The notes beneath the pieces were generated by a model. That model was not told where the DNA came from. It saw nothing but the letters and a program-made list of their open reading frames with translations, and ran no database searches. A DNA stretch of 64,000 nucleotides. It comes from Isoetes taiwanensis. Lineage: Eukaryota; Streptophyta; Lycopodiopsida; Isoetales; Isoetaceae. The translations under genes and the position numbers were made by a program. Where the stretch lies: positions 1-64,000 of the forward strand of contig JAJEKV010000333.1 of the NCBI GenBank assembly GCA_021234155.1. Reading direction: 5' to 3'. How positions within the stretch are numbered: the stretch's first letter is position 1; the number at the start of each line of letters is the position of its first letter. Below are positions 12,761 through 25,311 of the stretch, piece after piece.

Positions 12761-12839
12761 TCCATGACCTTCTCCCCGATCGGATAAAGTATTCTTCGAG
12801 TGTTCTCCCAAGTTCCTCATTGTCAACTTCCTTCACATG

Positions 12840-12859
12840 CCAATAGGCTCACGATACCA
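12840..12859 (-). other. copia primer-binding site
   Basis: Read on the minus strand the bases are TGGTATCGTGAGCCTATTG, directly after the end of the 5' LTR. This resembles the plant initiator-Met tRNA complement TGGTATCAGAGC. It is where minus-strand DNA synthesis would start. Confidence 0.7.
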
Positions 12860-12977
12860 TGTTGGAAGACGATCCGACTATGGATCGATACAAACTGCAA
12901 AGATGAGTGAGCTAAAGCTAAAGCAAGAATGGAAGAGACACAATAGGAATAGAATAGGAACAATCTAGATGTTCTCT

Positions 12978-14039
<1,062 letters not shown>

Positions 14040-14130
14040 GGAATAAATGACAGTGAAAGGCCAACAACCAGAAACTGAAGGCCAAAGGCCAGAGATATAC
14101 ATGATGTATTTCAATGTATCTAAGTATTAG

Positions 14131-15100
14131 ATAATTTTCAGGGGGGAGGGATTCCGCTGGATAATTTTGAGGCGGCACTACCGAGAAGCGGTGCGCCATC
14201 TGGTGGCGGCGCCCTTGAGAATTTTTTTTAGGAATCGACCCATGAAAATATCAAACGTAATAAACGCCTGGGCGAATTATGTACGTATATGTGGCATCTA
14301 GCTAGCAGGCTATGGCATCTTCTGTCAAGCATTGAGTGCCATCGCGGCCGGCAATGTGAGTCCTTGAACAGAGTAGATCAATGAAATATTCTTGAAGATA
14401 CATGCAAGATCGACAAGAAACAGTATGAAATCTAGGAAAAACAAACAAATTTGATTTAAGAAAATATGGACCTCCGCAAAACAGAGACTCCGGAGCAATA
14501 TATCTCAAAAATCTTAATTAACGGTCAATAAGCTTGGGAAGAAAACGAATTGAACATAATAATGGAAGAGCCACCTGGCCAATGCCCTAAACAAGAGGGA
14601 TAAAACAGATCTACCTATTTACAAGCACTTTATAGAGCCCCGCTTACGCTTTATAAAAAAGCTTTTAGATTTTCCAACAAAAGTACCAATAGCAAACCCT
14701 ATTCCCGCAAAGAATCTAAAAAAGGCGGGCATCACGCAAGCGTTAAGTGCCGCCACTCGCATCGCCTCATACCGCTACAAGACATTTGGACGCCGCAAAC
14801 CGAGAACAACTTCAAATAAGAAAAATGAAGCTACTCCTTGGAATAGACGAAGTTTAGAGAATTTAACTACCTTTCTTCCTTCCACTTAGGATATGAAGCT
14901 ATGACGATCTAAGCTTCCACCACCACAAGGTGCTTCTCCATTCACGGAGCCATGCGTTTATCAGAGGTCCCTTCCCGCAAGGCAAGAAGTAGAGAATGAG
15001 ACGGCTAAAAATAAGCGCCCAAAAAAAAAAAAGGAATATTTTATGGGTTATAAAAGTTTGAGTATCAAGACAAGAATTCGCCCCAGCATTTTATTACTTT
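14131..15100. mobile_element. second insertion in the copia LTR, unidentified
   Basis: About 970 bp split the LTR between ATCTAAGTATTA and TACTCTAATGTA. It starts with two close copies of GGATAATTTT (near 14130 and 14158) and has an A12 run near 15018. No coding frame is recognisable. The class is unknown: a non-autonomous DNA element or a retroposon with an internal A run are both possible. Confidence 0.45.
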
Positions 15101-15145
15101 TACTCTAATGTATACTTTACTCTAATGTATAGCTTGAATTTAACA

Positions 15146-15396
15146 CTGAAATATTTTCAAGAACCAAATATTCCGGTAAAAGTGGTGAAGAGGCACAAAT
15201 GATTGATTTTACTGTACACGTGGAAGGAGATAAATGGTGGACCAAGGTTATATTGAAATAGGGACATTGACGATTAACACGATGGCCCTTTACAGGCATC
15301 TTCAGTCATTTTGTGAAACAGGCAACATAGAGTCCAAGCTCACATACAAACGATTATTCCCCAGACCAAGGAAGGGCTTTTGCCTCAAGAACTAAG
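15146..15396 (+). repeat. direct repeat A, right copy (thioesterase 5' flank)
   Basis: The copy of 8145-8407 that adjoins the thioesterase gene. It ends CTCAAGAACTAAGATG, where the ATG is the most upstream candidate start of the gene, so the block probably contains its 5' untranslated region or promoter. The two copies differ by scattered substitutions and short indels, so the duplication is not recent. Confidence 0.8.
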
Positions 15397-15647
15397 ATGC
15401 AGGCAGCTGATGGGTCGTCCAATTCTTCATCCAGTGTAGCTCCGGATCTGTCAAGTGAGAGCCTGCTCAACCTTGTTCTTTTTTTCGTGTTAAACGACTC
15501 TTCACTGTTTTTCTTCTTTGGTCTCATGTCCAGGATGGGAAAGTAAAATAAAAAGGCAAGATATGGGAAACCTGTAATTGTGGAGCCCAAGGGCAAGCAC
15601 CTTGCATCTGTTGTTTGGCTTCATGGCCTTGGCGATAGTGGATACAG

Positions 15648-18290
15648 GTAACACGATGAAAGTAATGGTAGTCACATTTAATTGTTTGCCTCGATTTAAG
15701 TGAAATCCATAGATGGAGAATGACGTAAATGATAGGTAGCTCTATATCAAGCACAAAAAAGGTGAGTGCATATTTAAGATAGAATCCAAAGAGGCACGAC
15801 TCTTCCCTGGATGTACGTGAGGTCATATGATGATTTAAGATCATAGGCTGAACAATTTGAACACTTCACCTTGGCCTACATTCATTATATCCACAATCTT
15901 CAAATGATCCCTATTTGCCCTAATCTTCTTCTTGGAAGCGTGTTTGCCACATTTCCACTACCATGTCATTCGTTAACAGACTTGATAGCTACAAAACTTG
16001 CTCTCTTATAAAATGGAACTTCGGTTAGGCATGAAGCCTAGGATCTCTGGTCAAAGAATCACAGTGCAGTAAGCTTAGATCTTGCTATCGTTAATCCTTG
16101 CAAATTTCGGGGCTAAAATTACTTCTTGTGCTGCTGAGGTTGCAACCTGCTTCACCACCAGATAATGCAGTGATTGGCTGCCTTCTGCATCTTCAATTAG
16201 TAAGCTTAAACATTTGTAGTTGAGTCTGTTAAAGAGATGCTCCATTCAACTGGCTGCATCTCTTTTTACCTTCAAATCCACTTGGTGATAAGAACCTTTT
16301 GGTCAGCAGGAAGTGGAACTAGCTCCTTCAGAATGACTCCAATTCTGAATTCATTGCGTCAAATGCCTATGGGCCGCTTCAACTATCAGCGTCTCTCCCT
16401 GCTCCATAACCAAGTGTTCTTGAGGGTGCTTGTGACTTCTTCTTGTAGGTGCAGATTCCACTGCCTTAGTGTTTCCTTGTTGAAGGATAGAACTAGATAT
16501 TGAGTTGGCCACTACTATTATTAGTCTTAATCATGAAGAAAGAGAGAGAAATGATAACTACCATTTCTTTTTTCTTGAAAGCAAGACTTTTATATTTTTA
16601 TTAGTGATGATATGTAAATACATCTATTTGTGGCTCCATAGTAGCCTGATATCCTAAGCATTTCAGCACAATCCACCCAAGTGTGAAGTAAAAGGTAAGA
16701 ACACCATTATACAATCCATCTCCAAGACTGATCCTGATATACCTGAAGAAGATACCCTTTTAATATCCACCTCTGAAAATGCAGTGGACAAGAACAAAGA
16801 AAGTGGGAGCTTCATCCCTCAGCGTTAACTTCGGCCATACTCAATCTATACCACAGTACTACTGGAAGAATGCAAATCCTTTTCCAATTTCTCATACTAA
16901 AGAGTATTTTCACAATCTTCCTTAGGATATAGATGCAAAGGCCTCTCCCAATGGAGTTTGCAATGGTTTGCTATTCCTAAACGCTCCACCAACTAGAAGA
17001 AAAGATAAAGTCTTCCCCCCCGCCCCCCCCCCCGCCCCCAACACCTGGCTGAGCTCATAACCAACCATTCAACCAGCAAGCAGCTATAAGAAGATGTGGT
17101 CCTCCCGTCCAATGTCCCGGTAGAATCACATTCCTTGAGGCGCATTGCTTTCGTGGCAGACTTTTCCTGATATCCACACCTCCTTCCAGCTGGGATGGAA
17201 GAGGGCCAACATCAGAGAACTAGACTCTATGCAAGTTACATGCACACCCACATCTAAAACAATCAGGGCTAGACCGATCAAAAACAGTGCTGCCACATGC
17301 ACCCAAATACCTCCACAACAAAAGAGCATCGCTGAAGTTAAAGTCCACTATTCTTGAAGAGTCTCCCCACACAAAGAGGACTGCTCAAGGACTAGCACAC
17401 TAAATATATCTCAAGACTATTCCACCCGAGATAAAACTACTGCAAGAATATTACACTTAGATGCTGGCTGAATAAATCTAATGCGCTCTTCTTCATTGAG
17501 CCCAATCTGTAGCAGATAAGAATCAAGACATACCCAAGATGAATCTAATGTAGCAGGGAAATCGGGCTAATAGGACTGGACAGTCTAGTTCATGCTTGCC
17601 CCAACTTAATAGCAATGCAATAACACATGATCCTTGAAAAAGAAAGTGTCCTTCATGTTTACAACGAAGAAACTCAATCAACTAGTATTGCTCTAACATT
17701 TTTCCACGGTGGGAACCAAAACCAGAATATGTTGAAGTCCATAAGTTGCAATGTATGCATCAAATCCTTGCTGCAACCGCCTAAAACCCTCTGAGCTGCA
17801 GTGAGTGCAGCAAATCCTTACTACAGTGAGTACAGTCTAGAAAGCCACAACCATCCTAAACCGAGAAAGAAATCTGGCCCAAGGCACATATCAAGAATGG
17901 TAATAAAGCATACCATTGTGATTGGTGCTCCCTTTGTGGCAAGAACAGGGCTATCAAACAATTACCATTTTAGCTACTGTATGTTCCCTTGGTATGTCAT
18001 CAACATGAATGTAAAAAGGAAAAGTTGCTGGTTCAAGATGAGTTGTGAAAGCAAAACTTGTACAGGCATCCTCTTGCAGCCTGAAATCAGAATCTTATCT
18101 CTAGACAAACCTTCAATAGAGGTATGAATGCGGACTGCAAATAATGTCATTAAGCTGTTAAATAACTCGCCTTTTACATTGATATGCTAATCTAGGAAAT
18201 AAGATATAGGATGCTTGTAACTTTAAGACTTTAGCAACAAAATAAGGATTCAAACAAGGATTCGTCTTTTTGTATTCTGTTTTTCTGCAG
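15648..18290 (+). other. long first intron of the thioesterase gene
   Basis: A 2.6-kb intron inferred from GATACAG|GTAACA at the left and TTTCTGCAG|TTGGG at the right. No other gene is recognised inside. It contains a C-rich tract (17017-17040) and AT-rich stretches. A frame at 16237-16503 has no family match that I can see. Confidence 0.7.
17017..17040 (+). repeat. C-rich tract
   Basis: Runs of 8, 11 and 5 C separated by single G residues. On the minus strand it is a G-run sequence able in principle to form a quadruplex. It lies within the intron and may reduce sequencing accuracy. Confidence 0.85.
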
Positions 18291-19881
18291 TTGGGCTTCT
18301 ATACTGAAGACTTTTCCTCTTCCAAACGTATGGTATTTTCTTTCCTATTTAAAAAATAAAAACAGAAAAGCTAATACTATTTTTACCTTTAGAGTTGTTG
18401 CAAAAGCAAGACAGTTTGAGATATCAAGGTAGTCTTTAGAGAGAAAAGAAACTTTGGTGGAGACTTACCAATGTGCAATGCTAGATAGGCCATTTAAATT
18501 CCTGTTTGTGCAGATTGGATAACGTCAATCTCATAAAGTTTTGTCTAGATGAAGGCATTATGTTTGCAAATTATCTATCTTTAGTCACAAATAATGCTTA
18601 CATGTGAATGTAACTTTGAGAAGAGCGTATTTGGACCTTCTTTGCCTCTCCAAATTACAATTACAGGGAGGTACAGCAGTACTTATGATCAAGATTTGAA
18701 GAGAGTAATCTCCCTGTTAGGCTTTTTAATGTGCTTGAACATAACACACTGGGATACACAAGCAATTTAGGGCTGCATCCGATTTGTTATTATGAAATAA
18801 GTGACTTGTGTCTGTTATATCTTGTAAGATTAATTGCCTTTTTTCTGATGCATTTGATCAGATTAAAGTGGATTGTTCCAACAGCTCCAACTCGTCCTGT
18901 AACAGTCAATGGTGGATTTCCTTGCAATGCATGTATGTTAGTTTTCATTTTTCCCATCTTTCATTTTAATTATGAGGTAACAATATATGCTCTTGTATTG
19001 CAGGGTTTGACATTGGGGCCCTTTCAGCAGATGCACCTGATGATGTTGAAGGGCTTGATACATCTGCAGCCTTTGTTGCCAGCCTCCTGTCAAAGGAACC
19101 ACCTGAAGGTACTCATTCAGTAGCGCGCGAGGATATTTAAAATGACCAAGTTGTTTTCATATTTATTCTATATATATACACATAATGAAAATGGGGATCG
19201 CTTTAACTTTTTACTGAAGGATTCAAGGCATGGTAATACTTGTTGAAATGGCTTTTTTGGACCAGTTAAACGTGCCGTGGGAGGGTTTAGTCAAGGTGGC
19301 GCCACATCACTATACACAGCAACAAGATTCGCCAATTGGAAAATATAGTGATGGTACACCATTTCATGGTCAAATTGATGCCGTGGTTTCAATCAGTGGC
19401 TGGCTTCCTTGTGCTAAGTAGGTAAACAATTTGTAATATCATAGTTCGTTGAAAAGTAGTATTGAGGCATTGGCACAATCTATACAGGCAGCTTAAAAGT
19501 CAGGTTTTAGAACTTGGGTTAACGGCCACAAAACCTCCGCTTTTCTTGGTCATGGCACAAGTAAGTATGAGCGCAGGATCTTCCATATGCTGATAGGTAG
19601 TATATGTCTAATTATTAGATTCCACCCAGGTGACTATGTCGCTCTTACAAGTTTGGCGAGATGTCAGCAAATGCATTACAAGCAGCAGGATTCACCACCA
19701 CTTTCAAAACATATAGAGGGTGATTTTCTGGATGCAGGAGGTGTTTATTAAATGTAACTGAATTTCTTGTCTGATATTTGTTGGTGTGTGTAGGCTTGAT
19801 CATTCCACTACTCCAGATGAACTAGACGATATATGTTCATGGTTGAGGAAGGAGTTACATTTTACTGATACCAGTAAATAG

Positions 19882-21330
19882 AAATTACCCTGATTTTGGA
19901 AGGGCATTTAATATTGAAGATGTAGAAAGGGCAAGCAACAAATTGCAGCAGAAAAGTACATGACGAGGTTATTTTAGATTTTGAGTCATTTGAAACCAAG
20001 AATTTCAAATATTGTCATTATATTTTGTCATTCATATGAACAGATTATCATGATGCCTTTGCTTGTGGATCTGGGGCATGGAATGGAAGGCGCATTCATA
20101 CAAATTATAAAACACCCTGTTACTTACAAGACTGCATACCTAGCCTCATATTGGTCAATTGATTTGAACAATTTTGCATGTTAGATTGTACATAAAGCTC
20201 TCCTTTGTGCATCCTTAGTTCCTTCTTTTCATGCGTAGTGCATTCTTAACAATTATAGAGCAGCTATTTTGTGAAGGAAAATTTTGTTTTGAAGAATGCC
20301 GAATAGAGTTTGTTGTGCTACACCAGCCATGTTTAGGATGATTGTATTCTATTTATAGTCAAAACCATGGCGGCCAAAGCATGTATAGCAATGCAGTTGT
20401 TCCGAGATAGAGTAGAAGCCATTACCATGGATATTGCAAGTACCTGGATTTTAGCTTCTTTTTATACTCAAAAATGATTATGGAATTTTACCTTTCTATG
20501 TACCTTCTATCAGCTGTTTGGCTGCATTCCTCCTCTCTTCATAGCTCTTTTTATCTAGCAAATCTACTATTTGGTCCATATTAGACAAGTCCATGTTATA
20601 TCATTGATGGTCGATTCGATTGACTAGAACTTGGGGCATCTCCTTGTAGCTTTTGGATTCTCTTCGGCTATGGATTCCAATTTCAGAGGTGGTTACAACA
20701 ACTTATCTAGAGTATCAAGGAAACATTTGAGAAAGCTTATCCAGAGTATCAAAGAAAAGTTTGAGAAAGCTTATCTAGAGTATCAAGGAAAGATTTGAGA
20801 AAGTCGCATATTTTGTCATTGTGTTCAAATGCAATCGGGTGTGCTTCCCTTGCATAAGGTCAACTCTAGATGTTGTCCCTACGTGCCATTTAGGATTTTT
20901 TGAGATCATAAAAGGCAATTAAGAATCGACAATATAATAGCAAAAATCAATCTGTTAGCCTAAAACAAGAACTAGACCATCGATTTGATGATAGAGTCCA
21001 AATGAGTTTCGCTAATAGAGGGTCAAAATGCCATCTTTTAGCCCCCTTAGATAAAAAAATATGGTAAAACCATATTTTTGAGTTTTGACAATCATAAGTG
21101 GTTAAAATATGTGCAAAGCACCTAAGATTGGAAAGATCTCAACAGATCTATCTAATGCACTAAATGAAAGCTCATTTGCCTTTTCTTTCTATCAATAGTT
21201 ATGCTAAAAAATGTGATCCAAAGGAGTTAGTTATAACTTGCCGACCGGCCGCCTCGATTGATTGGTAGTTCATTTATTCATTTTATTAGTTGGCATGTTT
21301 TGAAGGCCCTTTTTTAATCTCAAAAAAACC
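19882..21330. other. downstream flank without a recognised gene
   Basis: AT-rich sequence after the thioesterase stop, likely holding its 3' untranslated region. The only structure noted is the short tandem repeat at 20702-20804. Frames are short and unassigned. Confidence 0.5.
20702..20804 (+). repeat. 35-bp tandem repeat, 3 units
   Basis: The unit CTTATCTAGAGTATCAAGGA followed by AACATTTGAGAAAG occurs three times with a few substitutions. It is non-coding. Confidence 0.9.
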
Positions 21331-21339
21331 CTAATGGCA

Positions 21340-21450
21340 CTAATTGATTGACAATATAATAGCAAAATCAACCTAGAATTAAGCAAGTTTGACAAGATCT
21401 CGAAAGCTGCCGTGGAGGGTCAACGCAAGTTTGTTACATTTGGTATCGAT
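21340..21450 (+). mobile_element. LTR end with a primer-binding-like site
   Basis: CAACCTAGAATTAAGCAAG followed by TTTGACAAGATCTCG is the reverse complement of sequence at 45905-45960, which lies inside an LTR next to a clear primer-binding site. Here the block ends TTGTTACA followed by TTTGGTATCGATCC, a degenerate form of the initiator-Met site. It marks the edge of another LTR element in plus orientation; the rest is not resolved. Confidence 0.5.
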
Positions 21451-21729
21451 CCAAACCCTGTAGCAGGAGTGATTGGGTGAACCTCGTATGCGCATACCCT
21501 TCCACAGCCTAACCCTATAGTAGGAGTGATTGAGTGATACCTGGCACTGGAGGACCTCTTACCATAGGTTCTAAGAGTTGACATAGCATCCTCAAGAACT
21601 ACGCCTCGATAGATTGCAAAGCACAAGAATACCAGAGAAACACGATGAACATGAGCATGGCGAAGCAACCTAGACCACCGAACCCGAAAAGTCCGACCCT
21701 GAGGATCCAAGAGGTAATAAAATACCAAT

Positions 21730-22095
21730 ACAACAACTTAGACACTTTACAAGTTATACATTTTAGGCTATCATTGCTCCGCCATAACCAAATTCAAAAG
21801 CCCACATATGCTTCATATTGCTCTCCTTGTATTCATGTGGACTTGTCTTAATCTTTGAACATATCTAGATTTAATCCCATGCCCATATATCTTCATAAAA
21901 CTCTTATGGTTTTATTAATTCTTAATAAAAACTCACTTCCTTAGCTTAGAATCGATTTGACACAATTAATGTGAGCTCGAAACCACAAAGGCAGACTTTT
22001 ATTATCCTTGCTACCAAATGCCCTTTCCTATCCAATACTTGAACTAGGGTATCCCTTAGGCTCCATCTCTAGGAGCTAAAAAAATCACCTTCCAT
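21730..22095 (+). repeat. segment Q, inverted copy at 51430-51775
   Basis: Shares with the reverse complement of 51430-51775 the stretches AACTTAGACACTTTAC, CTCTCCTTGTAT, CCCATATATCTTCAT, TTTATTAATTCTTAA and CTCACTTCCTTAG. Identity is high but broken by indels. It is non-coding. The copies are 29 kb apart in opposite orientation. Confidence 0.85.
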
Positions 22096-22235
22096 AGGCA
22101 AATCCACTTCCATAAAGGTAAAACCTTGCTTTACAAGTTTCACGCGACGCATGCATCAAGCCGCCACAAGCATGTATGCATACGCATATAAGATATGATA
22201 ATCGCCCATCAAGTGGCTGTGACCGCTATAATAAA

Positions 22236-22605
22236 ATCTTTGGCAAATCCACTTCCACAAAGGTAAAACTTTTGTTTATGAGCTCTCCATGCATGCATGC
22301 ATACGTACATAATACATATCTCGCCTATCAAGTGGGCGGGACTTCTATAATCTCCCTATTTTAAATTTAACCCATGTCCTCATGGGTCGATCATAGATTT
22401 TATCAAGCATTCTTTGATTCAAAATTTCAAACTAGCATAGCTCTAGCTCAAATCAAAACTTCATCTTAGAAGTACAACCGCTATCCATCTTACTAAACAT
22501 GCCGCGAGAAAACACTTACCTCGACATCGCCTGTGTTGTTCCATTGCTCATATTGACAATTTCCCTTCGGTTCCATTGCTCATATTGCACATTCGGTTAC
22601 CCTCA
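22236..22605 (+). repeat. segment S, direct copy at 45408-45740
   Basis: Shares GGCAAATCCACTTCCA, AATTTAACCCATGTCCT, CTAGCATAGCTCTAGCTC and CCATCTTACTAAACAT with 45408-45740 in the same orientation. At 45.4 kb the block leads into a primer-binding site, so S is probably leader sequence of a minus-strand LTR element. Confidence 0.85.
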
Positions 22606-22690
22606 GAAGACAGACAGACACAACCGGTACTTGTGGGTTCGTGTGCATAATACCAGTGGCAACCCTCTTTTTCTGGCCGTCTGTGAGGGT

Positions 22691-23850
22691 TGGTGTATTT
22701 ATACCTATGGTATGTGATTCCAAGCCCTACACATACATTGTCCAGATAAACCACCAACTTGTGTCCAGATAAACCACTTGTGTCCAGATAAACCAATAGG
22801 GTAGTCATTGGCATTGGATAGAAATACTCAAGGTATTAATACTTGGTGTATTTATACCTATGGTATGTGATTCCAAGCCCTACCCATATGTTGTCCAGAT
22901 AAACCACTAACTTGTGTCCAGATAAACCACTAGTATGTGTCCAGATAAACCGATATGGTAGTCATTGACATTGGGTAGAAATACTCAAGGTATAAATACT
23001 TGATGTATTTATACCTATGTTATGTGATTCCAAGCCCTACCTATACATTGTCCAGATAAACCACAAGATTGTGTCCAGATAAACCACCAACTTGTGTCCA
23101 GATAAACCACTTGTGTCCAGATAAACCAATAGGGTAGTCATTGGCATTGGGTAGAAATACTCAAGGTATAAATACTTGGTGTATTTATACCTATGGTATG
23201 TGATTCCAAGCCCTACACATACATTGTCCAGATAAATCTCCAACTTGTGTCCAGATAAACCACTAGTATGTGTCCAGATAAACCAATAGGGTAGTCATTG
23301 ACATTGGGTAGAAATACTCAAGGTATAAATACTTGGTGTATTTATACATATGGTATGTGATTCTAAGTCCTACCCATACATTGTCCGGATAAACGCCAAT
23401 TTGTGTCCGGATAAACCACTTGTGGATAAACCAATAGGGTAGTCATTGGCATTGGGTAGAAATACTCAAGGTATTAATACTTGGTGTATTTATACCTATG
23501 GTATGATTCCAAGCCCTACCCATACATTGTCCGTGATAAACCACACTATGTGTCCAGATAAACCACCCAAAATGTGTCTAGATAAACCAATAGGGTAGTC
23601 ATTGACATGGGATAGAAATACTCAAGGTATAAATACTTGGTGTATTTATACCTATGTTATGTGATTCCAAGCCCTACCCATACATTGTCCAGATAAACCA
23701 CCGATTGTGTCAAGATAAACCACCACTATGTGTCAAGGATAAACCATGGTATGTGTCCAGATAAACCGATAGGGTAGTCATTGACATTGGGTAGAAATAC
23801 TCAAGGTATAAATACTTGGTGTATTTATACCTATGGTATGTGATTCCAAG
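22691..23850 (+). repeat. composite satellite array 1
   Basis: Seven tandem units of roughly 150-175 bp. Each has two to four copies of a 16-bp core (TGTCCAGATAAACCAC with A/G and spacer variants). A fixed block follows: TAGGGTAGTCATTG, GGGTAGAAATACTCAAGG, then the palindromic pair GGTATAAATAC..GTATTTATACC, TATGTGATTCCAAG and CCTACCCATACA. Unit length varies in steps of one core copy. Short reading frames through it ('GLSGHKLVVYLD' and similar) are repeat artefacts. The array stops at 23850 where the Ty3 element begins. Confidence 0.95.
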
Positions 23851-23910
23851 CCGTCAAGGGCGGGATTCGCTATGCCCTTGGGAGCACCTCGTAACATTCC
23901 TCCCTCCTTT
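23851..23910 (-). repeat. truncated 3' LTR and polypurine tract of outer element
   Basis: Bases 23851-23896 match 42837-42873 (CCGTCAAGGGC, TATGCCCTTGGGAGCACCT). Next to it, 23897-23910 is TTCCTCCCTCCTTT, a reversed polypurine tract. Only the first 46 bp of the LTR remain before satellite resumes, so most of the 3' LTR has been lost. Confidence 0.85.
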
Positions 23911-24331
23911 GGACCTTGCCCTCAAGGTTGATCCTTTAGATGAGGGAACTGGCCGCGACGAATTCCTCCGCCTCGGGGTGGCATCCCTGAGACTGGGTCT
24001 TCACTGAACCAGATGTTCTACCACATCCCTATTGCGGAGCTGCCGAACTACATTCTGGCGTTACAGAGGAGTTTAAGACGATCGGTATACTTTGCGGACT
24101 AACCACGTTAGCGGTATCCAGTATAGCCCTCTTCAGCTGACTTACATGAAACACAGGATGGATCCCTACTTTAAGTTCAACTCGTACGCCGTTTTCCCGA
24201 TCCTTTTAGTAATCCTAAAAGGCCCAGCATACCGCGGAGTAAGTTTAGGCACCCGACCTTTGGTTAAAGGTCAAGAATGTGTTCATTCTTAGTGCCGAAG
24301 GATAAATCGACTTCGGTAAAAAAACACGTAA
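23911..24331 (-). pseudogene. outer element integrase C-terminal relic
   Basis: The reversed frames here give pieces of the domain that follows the integrase core: a 'PKVGCLNLLR' piece, 'HPVFHVS'-type sequence from the CATCCTGTGTTTCATGTAAG reading, and 'EEFVAASSL'-type sequence before the polypurine tract. Frames are shifted repeatedly. No clear chromodomain core remains. Confidence 0.55.
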
Positions 24332-25310
24332 TCACCTTCTAAGATAAGAAATATCTCGTCTATGCTGATTAGCAGACGCTCGTGCCCTATCTTGAGCTTT
24401 TCGCAATGCTTGCTTGCATTGCCGCAGGATTGCATCCATATCATGCAGCATGTGTACTGCAACTTCGGTTCTAAGGTACTTATGCATCCCAGAATAAGCC
24501 CTTGGGTTCCGGCCCATCATAGCCACAAAGGGAGTCATCCGAATCCCCGTGTGATGGCTATTATTATACGCAAACTCTAGGTAGGGTAGATAATCTTCCC
24601 ATCTAGACTGCTTCTCATGGACAAAACTTCGCAACATGTCCTCCAAGATCATGTTTATACGCTCAGTTTGTCCATCCGTTTGTGGATGATTACCACTACT
24701 CATGTATAATCGGATCCTCAATCCTTTCATGAGGTCCCTCCAGAAGTGACCCGTGAACTTAGTGTCTCGATCACTTACAATGGATAAGGGAAGTCCAAAA
24801 GTTGGAAATATGTTTTGCATATAGGCAAACGCTTCGTCATGCCCCGTAGCCTCCCTTTCAATGCTATAAACTTAGAATATTTGGTTAACCGATCCACTAT
24901 TACCAAAATCCGGTATGTTGCCTAGCGTTCTAGGTAATGCAACTATGAAGTCCATACTCATGCTTTCCCGGCGTTCATTTGGTATAGGGAGAGGTTGTAA
25001 CAATCCCGAGTTTTTCCATGATCCGGGCCTTCACCGCTTGACACACCAAATGTTGATTCCAAGTCCTCGACTTGATCTTGCAACTCGGCCAATGGTAGAA
25101 CCTCTTAACCAACTCATACGCCTTCCATTCACCTCCATGCCCAGCTTGTGGAGTGTCATGGTGCTCACGTAGAATTGACTCCCCTAAGGTCTCCACCGAA
25201 GGAACATAAATCCTCCCCTTATAGAAATGCAAACCCTCTTGCTTTGGATCCCCCTCCGAGCTTGACCATTGCGGGATCTTTGCTGATCCTGGGATATGCA
25301 TCCTTGATCT
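24332..25310 (-). pseudogene. outer element integrase
   Basis: The 162-residue frame at 24332-24820 carries 'FGLPLSIVSDRDTKFTGHFW' (second catalytic Asp), 'NHPQTDGQTERINMILEDML' (catalytic Glu) and 'PYLEFAYNNSHHTGI'. Upstream, 24975-25310 has 'LHFYKGRIYVPSVETLGESI' and 'HDTPQAGHGGEWKAYELVKR', the N-terminal region with the H-H-C-C site partly kept. A small frame break separates the two. Near 25310 the frame runs into LTR sequence of the inner element. The third core motif region is well preserved compared with the first element of the window. Confidence 0.9.
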
Positions 25311-25311
25311 T

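Larger units (their letters stand above)
15397..19881 (+). pseudogene. acyl-protein thioesterase gene, frameshifted
   Basis: Family role: serine hydrolase removing palmitate from S-acylated proteins in the cytosol. Exons joined by GT-AG introns: about 15556-15647 ('PKGKHLASVVWLHGLGDSGY'), 18291-18327 ('WASILKTFPLPN'), 18862-18932 ('IKWIVPTAPTRPV'), 19004-19108 ('FDIGALSADAPDDVEGLD'), 19266 to about 19420 ('VGGFSQGGATSLYTATRFA'), 19488-19560, 19630-19719 and 19794-19881 ('GLDHSTTPDELDDICSWL', then stop). The whole triad is visible: Ser in GFSQGG, Asp in the 'GTSDYV' region, His in GLDH. Three one-base shifts (near 19334, 19545 and 19644) break the frame, yet all splice sites fit in phase. The 5' end is unclear: an in-frame TAA lies just left of 15556. 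It is a recent pseudogene or a real gene with sequence errors. Confidence 0.85.
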
